Source of the DNA: JAJYTL01 sp046705265 | GTDB lineage: Bacteria; Pseudomonadota; Alphaproteobacteria; Ferrovibrionales; Ferrovibrionaceae | DNA: 21,257 nucleotides | Direction: 5' to 3' | NCBI GenBank assembly: GCA_046705265.1 | Contig: JBJKQL010000107.1 | Coordinates: 1 to 21,257 of the forward strand | Shown here: piece after piece, positions 7,594 to 15,046 of the stretch | Numbering within the stretch: position 1 is the first letter of the stretch | Layout of the letters: each line of letters begins with the position of its first letter | Program-made: the position numbers and the translations under genes | Notes under the pieces: model-generated | The model's database searches: none | What the model was told of the DNA's origin: nothing | What the model saw: only the letters and a program-made list of their open reading frames with translations

Positions 7594-8330
7594 CCCGAGT
7601 GGAGCAGGAAGACTTCGTCCTTGAGACCCGTGGGCTCGAAAAGCGCTTCGGCGGTGTGCTGGCCATCAACAATGTGGACTTCCGCCTCCGCCGTGGTGAG
7701 CTGCGCTGCCTCATCGGGCCGAACGGCGCGGGAAAAAGCACATTTTTCAAAATTCTGACGGCTCAGATTCGTCCAACTCGGGGAGTCATTCTGCTTGATG
7801 GTATCGATATCACGCGGGCCGAACGGCACCACATCGCTAGGCTCGGCATCGGTATAAAGAATCAGGTGCCGAGTGTCTTCGACGGTATCCCTGTTTACGA
7901 GGGCCTTTGGCTCGCGGCTTCCGCCGCACGCGGGTCGCAGGCAAATGCCGGCGCAATCGTGGACGAGATCCTCGAACGCCTCAATCTGACGGCAGTTGCC
8001 GACAGGCAGGTTGGCCTTCTCGCTCATGGGCAGCGGCAATGGGTCGAACTTGGTATGGTTATGGCGCGCAACCCTAGTGTTATCCTCCTCGATGAGCCGA
8101 CGGCCGGCATGAGCGTCGAAGAGGTCGTCCGCACGGCCCAGCTGATCCGCGAAGTCAACCTCACCAGCGCTATCGTCGTCGTCGAGCACGACATGCAGTT
8201 TATTCGCGATATCGCCAAGGTCGTGACAGTCTTCCATCAGGGAGAAATCCTGATGGAAGGCACGATGGAAGAGGTGCGGCAGGACCACCGCGTGCGCGCC
8301 GTATATCTCGGGACGACGGCTGATGCTTGA
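7590..8330 (+). CDS. ABC transporter ATPase, LivG/UrtD type
   Basis: A 246-residue cytoplasmic ABC ATPase powering the importer. Walker A is GPNGAGKST (43-51), the Q-loop Gln is at 92, the signature is LAHGQRQW (144-151), Walker B is VILLDEP (164-170) and the switch His is His200 in VVEHDM. The LxHGQ-QW form of the signature is more like UrtD (urea) ATPases than amino-acid LivG, which usually has LSYGQQR. That fits an amide or urea-type ligand, though this is a weak argument. The ATG overlaps the livM-type stop by one base pair step (ATGA). Confidence 0.93.
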   Translation: MTRVEQEDFVLETRGLEKRFGGVLAINNVDFRLRRGELRCLIGPNGAGKSTFFKILTAQIRPTRGVILLDGIDITRAERHHIARLGIGIKNQVPSVFDGIPVYEGLWLAASAARGSQANAGAIVDEILERLNLTAVADRQVGLLAHGQRQWVELGMVMARNPSVILLDEPTAGMSVEEVVRTAQLIREVNLTSAIVVVEHDMQFIRDIAKVVTVFHQGEILMEGTMEEVRQDHRVRAVYLGTTADA

Positions 8331-9015
8331 GGTCGAAGGACTGTGCTCTGCTTACGGCCGGATCCCGATCCTTAACGGCATAAGTCTCTCGCTCGCGGCG
8401 GGCGAGGTGGTCGGCGTTCTGGGTCACAATGGGATGGGAAAGACGACTCTGCTGAAGACACTGATCGGTGAACTCCGTGCCACGGCGGGGACGATTCGCT
8501 TTGACGGGGTCGATGTCACGCGGCGGAGTATGGCCGATCGGGCACGGCTCGGAATCGGTTATGTGCCGCAGGGAAGGCGCATTTTTCCTCGTCTTTCAGT
8601 GCTGGAAAATTTGGAAATCGGTGAGGTGGCGCGTCGCGGTCCGAGCTCAATTTCGGATCTCCTTGATTACTTTCCTCCGCTCCGCCCGCTTCTCGACCGG
8701 CCTGGTCAGGCTCTGTCTGGGGGCGAGCAGCAACTTCTTGCCCTCGCGCGGGCTTTGGCCGGACGCCCAAAGGTTCTCCTGCTTGATGAGCCGACCGAGG
8801 GCATCCAGCCTTCCATCGTTGACGAGATCGGAAACACCTTGAAACACCTCGTTGCAGCGCTGAACCTGACCGTTCTCCTGGTGGAACAGGATCTCCACTT
8901 TATCGCTGCTCTTGCCCAGCGGATCTTGATCATCCAGCGGGGACGCATCATCGCCCAGGTTTCTCCAGGGGACCTCAGGAACCGGGCTATCGTCGACGAG
9001 TATCTCGGCATTTAA
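8323..9015 (+). CDS. ABC transporter ATPase, LivF/UrtE type
   Basis: A 230-residue second ATPase of the importer. Walker A is GHNGMGKT (34-41), the Q-loop is VPQGRRIF (81-88), the signature is LSGGEQQ (131-137) and Walker B is VLLLDEP (151-157), followed by TEGIQPS. The switch His is replaced by Gln189 in VEQD, which is normal for LivF/UrtE proteins. It starts eight bases inside the upstream ATPase gene, so the two subunits are likely co-translated. A gap of 132 bases follows before amidase 2, and I see no clear terminator in it. Confidence 0.93.
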   Translation: MLEVEGLCSAYGRIPILNGISLSLAAGEVVGVLGHNGMGKTTLLKTLIGELRATAGTIRFDGVDVTRRSMADRARLGIGYVPQGRRIFPRLSVLENLEIGEVARRGPSSISDLLDYFPPLRPLLDRPGQALSGGEQQLLALARALAGRPKVLLLDEPTEGIQPSIVDEIGNTLKHLVAALNLTVLLVEQDLHFIAALAQRILIIQRGRIIAQVSPGDLRNRAIVDEYLGI

Positions 9016-9133
9016 CGAGCGGGGACCTAGGGCCAGGGAAAAATTCCACAGATCGATAGAACACGCCCTTCAAGGTGCGCCGCCGTTGTGTAGACGTCTC
9101 TCGTATTGAATGAGCGGACTTTAACATCTCACT

Positions 9134-9139
9134 CAGGAG
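9134..9139 (+). promoter_or_regulatory. strong Shine-Dalgarno deciding the amidase 2 start
   Basis: AGGAGG ends eight bases before the ATG at 9148. This selects 9148 over the upstream in-frame ATG at 9106, which has no ribosome-binding site and would add fourteen residues absent from the paralogue. It is the best ribosome-binding site in the locus, suggesting high expression of this enzyme. Confidence 0.8.
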
Positions 9140-9147
9140 GATTCATC

Positions 9148-10662
9148 ATGCCTGTGAAGCGTCCGACCCCAGCGCAGCTGCGCACCATTGCCGAAGAACT
9201 CGGTCTGCATGTCACTGATGCGGACATCCAGTCGTATCTCGGCCTTATGGCTGCCAATTTCACGGCGTACGACATGATCGATGCGAGCCCGGATTATCTC
9301 CCCCAATCGAGATATCCACGCACCCCCGGTTATCGGCCAGAAGGGGAGGAGAACCGCTACAACGCATGGTACGTAAAAAGCACGGTAAAGGGTGCCTCCC
9401 GCGGCAAGCTCGCCGGCAAGACGGTGGTCCTGAAGGACAATGTCTGCCTCGCGGGAGTTCCGATGATGAATGGGGCCTCGACTCTTGAAGGCTATGTGCC
9501 TGACGTCGATGCCACCATCGTGACGCGTATCCTCGATGCTGGTGGAACCATTCTTGGGAAGGCTCATTGCGAGTATTTCTGCCTTTCGGGTGGCAGCCAT
9601 ACCAATGCGGTTGCCCCGGTTCACAACCCGCACAAGATGGGCTACTCCGCCGGCGGCTCCTCATCTGGCAGCGGCGCGCTTGTCGCAGCCGGCGAAGTCG
9701 ACATGGCGATCGGTGGCGACCAGGGCGGCTCGATCCGGATTCCCTCATCTTTCTGCGGTATCGTCGGCATGAAGGGGACGCACGGCCTTGTACCTTATAC
9801 GGGAGTGATGCCGATCGAATCGACCATCGACCACACGGGACCCATGACGGCAAACGTCGCCGACAACGCGTTGTTTCTCGAGGTACTCGCGGGCGCTGAC
9901 GGGCTCGATCCACGCCAGTATGCACCGAAGACGTCGGCCTATACCAAGGCACTAGGGAAAAGTATCTCCGACCTCAAAATCGGCGTGGTGCGCGAAGGAT
10001 TTGACCACGCCAATTCTGAAAGTGACGTCGACGCCAAGGTCAGAAAAGCCGCCGAACGTCTCGCAGGCCTCGGTGCGAACGTCGACGAGATCTCGATTCC
10101 GATGCACTTAATGGGTCCCGCGATCTGGAACCCGATTGGTCTCGAAGGGCTGACGATGCAGATGATGCACGGCAATGGACTGGGCTTTAACTGGCGCGGG
10201 CTTTACGTGACCAGCCTCCTCGACGCCCATTCTTCATGGCGGCAGCGGGCAGATGAACTGTCGGAAAGCCTCAAAATCTCGATGCTGGTCGGGCAGTATT
10301 TCGTCAAACACTATCGCGGTCATTTCTATGCCAAAGCCCAGAACCTGAGCCGCAAACTGCGTTCCGCATATGATGCGGCCTTGGCCAGACATGACTTGCT
10401 CCTCATGCCTACGTTGCCAATCAAGGCGACACCCCTGCCTCCTCCTGACGCATCGCGCGAGCTCTACATCCAGAGGGCCTTCGAGATGATCGCCAACACT
10501 GCACCCTTCGATGTCAGTGGCCATCCAGCGATCAGCATTCCCTGCGGCATGAGCGACGGCCTTCCGATCGGACTCATGCTGGTCGGGCGATACTACGAAG
10601 AGGCAGCAATATATTCCGCAGCGTATGCCTTTGAGCAGGCAGGGGATTGGAAGACCATGTAG
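9148..10662 (+). CDS. amidase-signature family amidase (paralogue 2)
   Basis: A 504-residue amidase-signature enzyme, paralogous to the protein at 708. The triad Lys96 (LKDN), Ser171 (AGGSSSGSG) and Ser195 (GGDQGGSIR) is intact. As I recall, these positions equal those of the Rhodococcus Lys96-Ser171-Ser195 amidase. That family hydrolyses aliphatic and aromatic amides, often enantioselectively. Differences from paralogue 1 cluster in substrate-facing parts: AHCEYFCLSGG against SACEDLCFSAG, IPSSFCGIVG against TPSGWCGAYG, and LMGPAIWNPIGLEG against YDGPHIWTGIILEG. The two copies may therefore act on different amides. It lies downstream of the importer genes and upstream of the acyl-CoA ligase in the same direction, so imported amide would be hydrolysed and the acid activated. 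Confidence 0.93.
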   Translation: MPVKRPTPAQLRTIAEELGLHVTDADIQSYLGLMAANFTAYDMIDASPDYLPQSRYPRTPGYRPEGEENRYNAWYVKSTVKGASRGKLAGKTVVLKDNVCLAGVPMMNGASTLEGYVPDVDATIVTRILDAGGTILGKAHCEYFCLSGGSHTNAVAPVHNPHKMGYSAGGSSSGSGALVAAGEVDMAIGGDQGGSIRIPSSFCGIVGMKGTHGLVPYTGVMPIESTIDHTGPMTANVADNALFLEVLAGADGLDPRQYAPKTSAYTKALGKSISDLKIGVVREGFDHANSESDVDAKVRKAAERLAGLGANVDEISIPMHLMGPAIWNPIGLEGLTMQMMHGNGLGFNWRGLYVTSLLDAHSSWRQRADELSESLKISMLVGQYFVKHYRGHFYAKAQNLSRKLRSAYDAALARHDLLLMPTLPIKATPLPPPDASRELYIQRAFEMIANTAPFDVSGHPAISIPCGMSDGLPIGLMLVGRYYEEAAIYSAAYAFEQAGDWKTM

Positions 10663-10691
10663 TGTGCCTTGGAAATTGAGGAGCCGCTGGG

Positions 10692-10779
10692 ACGACGGTT
10701 ATCGCCTGTGCCGGGAGCCGGCCGTGTGGGCGCGCGAGAAGGATCTTCACACATGTGGTCGCGGCCGGTAAACGCGAAT
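10692..10779. other. GC-rich dyad between amidase 2 and ligase genes
   Basis: CCGGCCG near 10719 and CGGCCGG near 10764 are reverse complements, with GTGTG/CACAC arms nested inside. The transcript could therefore fold into a branched hairpin. No T-run follows. It could modulate readthrough into the ligase gene or be incidental in GC-rich DNA. Confidence 0.2.
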
Positions 10780-10848
10780 GGCCGTAATCTCGCGATTTGC
10801 CACGTTGTCGGATCAGAACCCGAAGGACCTTGAAGGGGAAGCGGTGCT

Positions 10849-12474
10849 ATGCTTCAGCGTGCTTCAAATTACCAAGACCTCCGGAAGCGGTTTTCCTGGA
10901 GAGTACCCGAGAGCTACAACATCGGAACGGATGTCGTGGATCGCCACGCCGACGCCGGACGGACGGCGCTGATATACGAACGTGATGACGGTGGCGTTGC
11001 CGAATTCACGTTTCGCGACATCAGACGGTTGTCCAATCGCCTCGCCAACGCGCTGATCGGCAAAGGGATCGGTCGAGGGGACCGCATTGCCATTCTCCTT
11101 CCTCAATCGCCGGAAACGGCTATAGGTCACGTGGCGACATACAAAATAGGCGCAATTGCCCTACCACTGTTCACGTTGTTCGGTCCGGATGCGCTACGTT
11201 ATCGCCTCTCAGACAGCGGAGCCCGCGCACTGATAACCGACATGACCAACCTCGAGAAGGTCATGGACATGCGAGCGGATTTGCCCAGCCTCGAGTTCGT
11301 CATCGTTACAGACGGCCATGCGTCCGCTGGGGTGGAGAGTTTTGACGTCCTTTTGGACAAGGCCCGGGACGAGATGCGCCCCATTGAAACCCGCGCTGAT
11401 GACCCAGCTCTGATCATCTATACATCTGGGACGACCGGAAATCCAAAAGGCGCCCTTCACGCCCATCGTGTGCTTCTCGGCCATCTCCCCGGTGTTGAAT
11501 TGCCGCATAATTTTCCGCCGCAGCCGGGCGACCTCTTCTGGACTCCGGCAGATTGGGCATGGATCGGCGGGTTGCTCGACGTGCTGATGCCCGCGTGGCA
11601 TCACGGCATACCGGTGCTGGCCCACCGCCCCGGAAAATTTGACCCAGAGCAGGCCTTTCACTTGATGGCAAAGCACCATGTAAGGAACACCTTCCTTCCG
11701 CCGACCGCATTGAAATTGATGCGCCAGATAAGCCATCCGAAGGATCGTTACGCCTACGCCTTGCGCAGTCTGGCGAGTGGGGGCGAAACGCTGGGGGCAG
11801 AGCTCATGGAATGGGGCCGTGCCACGTTTGATCTCAATATCAATGAGTTCTACGGGCAAACGGAATGCAACGTTATTGTTGGCAACTGCGGGGAACTCAT
11901 GGACACACGTCCAGGATCCATGGGATGCGCCATTCCGGGTCATGATGTGAGAATCGTTGATGACGCAGGAAACATTCTGCCGTCGGGCGTTGCCGGCAAT
12001 ATTGGCGTGCGTAGCCCGGATTCCGTTATGTTTTTGGAGTACTGGCGAAAACCAGCGGCCACTCGGGAAAAGTTCGCTGGTGATTGGCTGATCACTGGGG
12101 ACACGGGCCTTCAAGATTCAGACGGCTATTTTTGGTTCAAGGGCCGGAATGACGACGTCATTACAAGCGGCGGATATCGTATCGGTCCGACGGAGATCGA
12201 GGACTGCCTGATAACTCATCCCGCAGTTTCCATGGCGGCGGTTGTGGGCCGGCCCGACCCCGTCCGAACTGAAATCGTAAAGGCCTTTATTGTTCTCGCC
12301 GAAAGCTATTCTCCGAGCGATCAACTGCGTGCGGATATCCAGACCTATATTCGAACGCGCCTCGCCGCGCACGAGTATCCCCGCGAAATCGAGTTCATCG
12401 ACGAACTTCCCTTGACTATTACCGGTAAAATTATGCGCCGAGAACTGCGGGCGCGGGACAAGTCTTCAAGCTAA
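10849..12474 (+). CDS. AMP-forming acyl-CoA ligase (ACS/medium-chain-like)
   Basis: A 541-residue class I adenylate-forming enzyme: acid + ATP + CoA to acyl-CoA + AMP + PPi. Motifs in order: P-loop YTSGTTGNPKG (191-201), WTPADWAWIGG (231-241), FYGQTE (334-339), TGD (416-418), hinge/A8 FKGRNDDVITSGGYRIGP (430-447) and catalytic Lys527 in TGKIMRREL. The WTPADWAW and YRIGP forms are typical of acetyl/medium-chain/aryl acyl-CoA synthetases (ACSM/AcsA-like), not FadD. AAGGGGAAG lies about ten bases before the ATG. Following amidase 2 on the same strand, it most likely activates the acid released by the amidase. The substrate is unknown. Confidence 0.9.
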   Translation: MLQRASNYQDLRKRFSWRVPESYNIGTDVVDRHADAGRTALIYERDDGGVAEFTFRDIRRLSNRLANALIGKGIGRGDRIAILLPQSPETAIGHVATYKIGAIALPLFTLFGPDALRYRLSDSGARALITDMTNLEKVMDMRADLPSLEFVIVTDGHASAGVESFDVLLDKARDEMRPIETRADDPALIIYTSGTTGNPKGALHAHRVLLGHLPGVELPHNFPPQPGDLFWTPADWAWIGGLLDVLMPAWHHGIPVLAHRPGKFDPEQAFHLMAKHHVRNTFLPPTALKLMRQISHPKDRYAYALRSLASGGETLGAELMEWGRATFDLNINEFYGQTECNVIVGNCGELMDTRPGSMGCAIPGHDVRIVDDAGNILPSGVAGNIGVRSPDSVMFLEYWRKPAATREKFAGDWLITGDTGLQDSDGYFWFKGRNDDVITSGGYRIGPTEIEDCLITHPAVSMAAVVGRPDPVRTEIVKAFIVLAESYSPSDQLRADIQTYIRTRLAAHEYPREIEFIDELPLTITGKIMRRELRARDKSSS

Positions 12475-12523
12475 CTCTCATAATGCTTTGTGGATCGGGC
12501 ATAGAGAAGACAGCGGAGTATCC

Positions 12524-12574
12524 GGTATTATGGCGCAAGCGCCACAAGCACAGTGGCGCTTGCGCCATAATACC
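12524..12574. repeat. perfect 22-bp inverted repeat (hairpin)
   Basis: Arms 12524-12545 and 12553-12574 are exact reverse complements around the 7-base loop AAGCACA. Each arm also contains GGCGC-NN-GCGCC, so each could form its own mini-hairpin. It lies 50 bases after the acyl-CoA ligase stop and ten bases from the tRNA 3' end, which is on the other strand. It could terminate either transcript, but no T-run follows on either side (GTGG on the plus strand, GGATA on the minus). A palindromic repeat element is an alternative. Confidence 0.75.
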
Positions 12575-12583
12575 GTGGACCGC

Positions 12584-12657
12584 TGGCTGGGGGACTAGGA
12601 TTCGAACCTAGACTGGCGGAGTCAGAGTCCGCTGTCCTACCATTAGACGATCCCCCA
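12584..12657 (-). tRNA. tRNA-Gln (anticodon CTG)
   Basis: The minus strand gives a canonical 74-base tRNA including an encoded CCA. The acceptor stem is TGGGGGA/TCCCCCA with discriminator G, the D-arm is GTCTAATGGTAGGAC, and the anticodon stem-loop is GCGGA-CTCTGAC-TCCGC with anticodon CTG reading CAG. The T-arm is CTAGG-TTCGAAT-CCTAG. The first base U and the acceptor sequence are typical of bacterial tRNA-Gln. The 3' end faces the amide locus, the orientation in which tRNA-targeting integrases deposit islands. Confidence 0.96.
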
Positions 12658-12679
12658 GCAGATCGCGCGACGGGTCGGC

Positions 12680-12708
12680 ACCTTAGGTAGCCGGCATTTT
12701 CTTGTCAA
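12680..12708 (-). promoter_or_regulatory. promoter of tRNA-Gln
   Basis: On the minus strand, a perfect -35 TTGACA (12703-12708) is followed after exactly 17 bases by TAAGGT (12680-12685), a weak -10. This places the predicted transcript start about 15 bases upstream of the mature tRNA 5' end. The GC-rich discriminator is typical of stringently controlled stable-RNA promoters. Confidence 0.7.
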
Positions 12709-12994
12709 CTGCGGCTCACGGCTTCGTCGAGGCGGATCTCGGTCAGCGATATAGAGACGATATAGATAGACGAGGCAGCGATTTCGTCTTTCCGCATTTG
12801 GTGCCGGTATCCGCACTTCCTTACAGGCCATGCGTTTTGAGGGGCGCCGCTTTAGCGTTGACTGGCCTTTCCCTCGTCACGGGTCACACGCATAATGAGC
12901 TATGGTGCCGACCCGTTTGATGTTCTCGACCAGGAGCGGCTCCGTGAGCCTCAGGTAAGCGTTCGAACCGAGACGAGAGGGGAGGGCCCAGGCC
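12709..12994. other. intergenic region upstream of dioxygenase
   Basis: No supported gene. It holds two copies of CGATATAGA near 12742-12763 and a TTGACT at 12858-12863 without a well-spaced -10. A short frame from the ATG at 12895 (MSYGADPFDVLDQERL...) runs into the dioxygenase gene, lacks a ribosome-binding site and is not called. The promoter of the dioxygenase probably lies here but I cannot place it. Confidence 0.35.
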
Positions 12995-13927
12995 ATGAGC
13001 TTCGCCGTCGTCGAAATCAATCCGGGATTTGGCTTTGCCGCCCGCATCACCGGCGTCGATCTCACTAGGCCGCTCGCGCCCGGCATCTTTCGCCGCATCC
13101 TCGAAGCCTTCAATCGCTACGCGGTTCTGGTTTTTCCCGACCAGGCGCTGAATGACCAGGCGCAAGTGCGCTTCAGCCGTCTTTTCGGTCCCCTAGAGAT
13201 GAGCCTGACCAAGGATCGTGCGCGCGCGGTCAAGGACAAGCACATCTCGGACATCTCGAACATCGACGAGAAGGGTAACAGGCTCGATCCCCAGGATGAG
13301 CGCGCGGTCTACAACCGGGGCAACCAGCTCTGGCATTCCGACAGTTCGTTCAAGCCGATCCCGGCGTTGGCATCGCTCCTGTCGGGACGAGAGATTCCGC
13401 CTACCGGCGGCGAAACCGAATTTGCCGACCTGCGCGCCGCCTATGATGCGCTCGCGCCGGCGATGAAGGAAAAGCTCGAGGATCTCGTCGCCGAGCACAG
13501 CATCCTCTATTCGCGCAGCACCATGGGCTATACCGGCTTCAGTGGGGCGGAGCGGGAGGCCCTGCCGGCCGTTCTGCAACGGGTCGTGCGTCATCATCCG
13601 GCCACCGGACGGCGTTCGCTTTATGTCGGCTCGCATGCTTCGCACATCATTAATTGGCCGGTCGAGGAAGGGCGCCGGCTTCTTCGCGAACTCTTGGAGC
13701 AAGCAACCGCGCCGCGCTTCGTCTATAGCCATTGCTGGACAGCGAACGATCTCGTCATGTGGGATAACCGGGTGGTGGTCCATCGCGGCCGGCCCTGGGA
13801 CGAGAGCCGTTTCCGCCGCATCATGCACCGTACGACGGTGATGGGCGACGGGCCGACCGTGCCCCTCGAGCGCATGACCGCCGGCGCGCAAGCCAGGGCG
13901 CGGGAAATGCTTGCCGCCGCGGCGTGA
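12995..13927 (+). CDS. TauD/TfdA-family Fe(II)/2-oxoglutarate dioxygenase
   Basis: A 310-residue non-haem iron dioxygenase that couples 2-oxoglutarate decarboxylation to hydroxylation of a small substrate. The facial triad is His114 and Asp116 (LWHSDSSF) plus His263 (VVHRGRPWD), and Arg274 in the RFRRIMHRTTV motif is placed to hold 2-oxoglutarate. The N-terminal GFGFAARITGVDL and the WDNRVVVHRGRPWDE segment are TfdA-like. Substrates in this family range from taurine and alkylsulfates to 2,4-D, so the actual one is unknown. GAGGGGAGGG about eight bases before the ATG supports the start. It stands alone, convergent with the next gene, and is separated from the amide locus by the tRNA. Confidence 0.92.
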   Translation: MSFAVVEINPGFGFAARITGVDLTRPLAPGIFRRILEAFNRYAVLVFPDQALNDQAQVRFSRLFGPLEMSLTKDRARAVKDKHISDISNIDEKGNRLDPQDERAVYNRGNQLWHSDSSFKPIPALASLLSGREIPPTGGETEFADLRAAYDALAPAMKEKLEDLVAEHSILYSRSTMGYTGFSGAEREALPAVLQRVVRHHPATGRRSLYVGSHASHIINWPVEEGRRLLRELLEQATAPRFVYSHCWTANDLVMWDNRVVVHRGRPWDESRFRRIMHRTTVMGDGPTVPLERMTAGAQARAREMLAAAA

Positions 13928-13940
13928 AGCTGCCGCGGCG

Positions 13941-14705
13941 TCAAACCTTCAGAAGCGTTCTGAGTTCCGCCGTCCTCTGTGGGATTGAGATCGGCGCCAC
14001 GCCGGTGAGAGCAAGCGCCGTGTCTTCCAGGATGTCCCGGCCGGGATAGCGCTCGCTCCAGGCGGCGATCACGTCGTCGCGCTGCCGGAGCAAGGCTTCA
14101 ACCTCTGGACGGAACAGCCGCAGCATCGCCGTGATCCAGCGATTCACCGGCCATGAAGGATAGGCATGATCGATGCGGAAGAAATCGATCATGCTGATAA
14201 CAGCCGCAGCGGGATACCAGGTCTCTCCCGTCACCCAGCGGTTGGCGGCGAAAAGCGCGAGCGGCTGGCCGCGGAAACCCATCGAAATTCCGACGATATG
14301 GCTGATGGCATCGTCGCCAAGCGGACGCTTCGCTTGGCCCCGGTAGGGCACGGGCGCGGTTCCCGCGGGCATGCCGGGGCGGCGGAGAAACACATGGAAG
14401 TGTCCGTGCTCGGCTGGCTGGTTGTCATGCGCATGGTAATAATACTGTGAATGGGTTTCGGCGTCATAGACGTCGCCCGCCGGATAGTGCGTCCATTCGT
14501 AAAAGGTGTCGGAGCCGCGCAGGAGGTCGCTGACCAAGTTGCCGCCTCCCTTTGTCACGACCCGCTCGCATTCCGCCACTTCCTTCGCCGCCTCCCACAT
14601 GATGGGGAGGCGTGCACGCCCTTCCGCGCGGAGATCGGGTATCTTGGGCGCGGTTGGCTGATGCAAGTGCGGGCTCGGAAGTGCTTGGGCGGACGCGCTT
14701 TTCAA
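13941..14705 (-). CDS. uncharacterised His-rich protein (DUF6969-like)
   Basis: A 254-residue soluble protein with no signal peptide. I believe it resembles the uncharacterised DUF6969 family (segments ECERVVTKGGGNLV, FYEWTHYPAGDVYD and HSQYYYHAH), but this is from memory. Seven histidines fall between residues 73 and 104 (73, 85, 91, 93, 100, 102, 104), including HAH and HGHFH, which suggests metal binding or a cupin-like or jelly-roll active site. The start is uncertain: the longest frame begins with TTG at 14705 without a ribosome-binding site, and an ATG at 14600 (MWEAAKEV) is the main alternative. Its stop lies 13 bases from that of the dioxygenase (convergent). Function unknown. Confidence 0.7.
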   Translation of the reverse strand: MKSASAQALPSPHLHQPTAPKIPDLRAEGRARLPIMWEAAKEVAECERVVTKGGGNLVSDLLRGSDTFYEWTHYPAGDVYDAETHSQYYYHAHDNQPAEHGHFHVFLRRPGMPAGTAPVPYRGQAKRPLGDDAISHIVGISMGFRGQPLALFAANRWVTGETWYPAAAVISMIDFFRIDHAYPSWPVNRWITAMLRLFRPEVEALLRQRDDVIAAWSERYPGRDILEDTALALTGVAPISIPQRTAELRTLLKV

Positions 14706-15046
14706 GTGCTGCTTGATAAGGCCGCGTCTTAACGGCCCCCACGCAACACTTGGTTAAGCATAACGAAGATGTGCCGTCTTTTCCAGTCCGTGGCTGCGTG
14801 CGGCGGCTTTGCAGCGTTTTTCTCGGTCTCGCCGGCCGCTTTGTTGCCGGCACACTCACGAAGCTGCAGGAAGGCCTTTCGTGCACGGTTCGGTTGCGCC
14901 CCGAGAGTGGGGCATAATCGGCATCCATTATTCGCTTGTTAACTTGTGGCGCCTAGAGATTAGCACGCAGGCTCAAAGGTCGGCCGGGTTGCGATCCTCG
15001 ACACCAGTAGAAGAGCCGACAACAACAAGCGATAGCGTAGGTTTCC
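14706..15046. other. intergenic region, divergent, no gene seen
   Basis: 341 bases between the minus-strand His-rich protein and the plus-strand EAL protein. No RNA gene, strong hairpin or credible coding frame was seen. The promoters of both flanking genes presumably lie here, but no -35/-10 pair stands out. The start of the His-rich protein could also extend slightly into this interval. Confidence 0.4.

Noticed and set aside
9106..9147. Longer N-terminus for amidase 2
   Set aside because: There is no ribosome-binding site for the upstream ATG. The AGGAGG before 9148 and the alignment with paralogue 1 decide for the shorter form.
10778..10972. Small frames upstream of and overlapping the ligase start
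   Set aside because: No ribosome-binding site or family resemblance; they overlap the ligase N-terminus in another frame.
11209..12114. 301-codon minus-strand frame inside the acyl-CoA ligase gene
   Set aside because: It lies wholly within a clear ligase gene with all motifs intact; composition is shadow-like and no family is recognisable.
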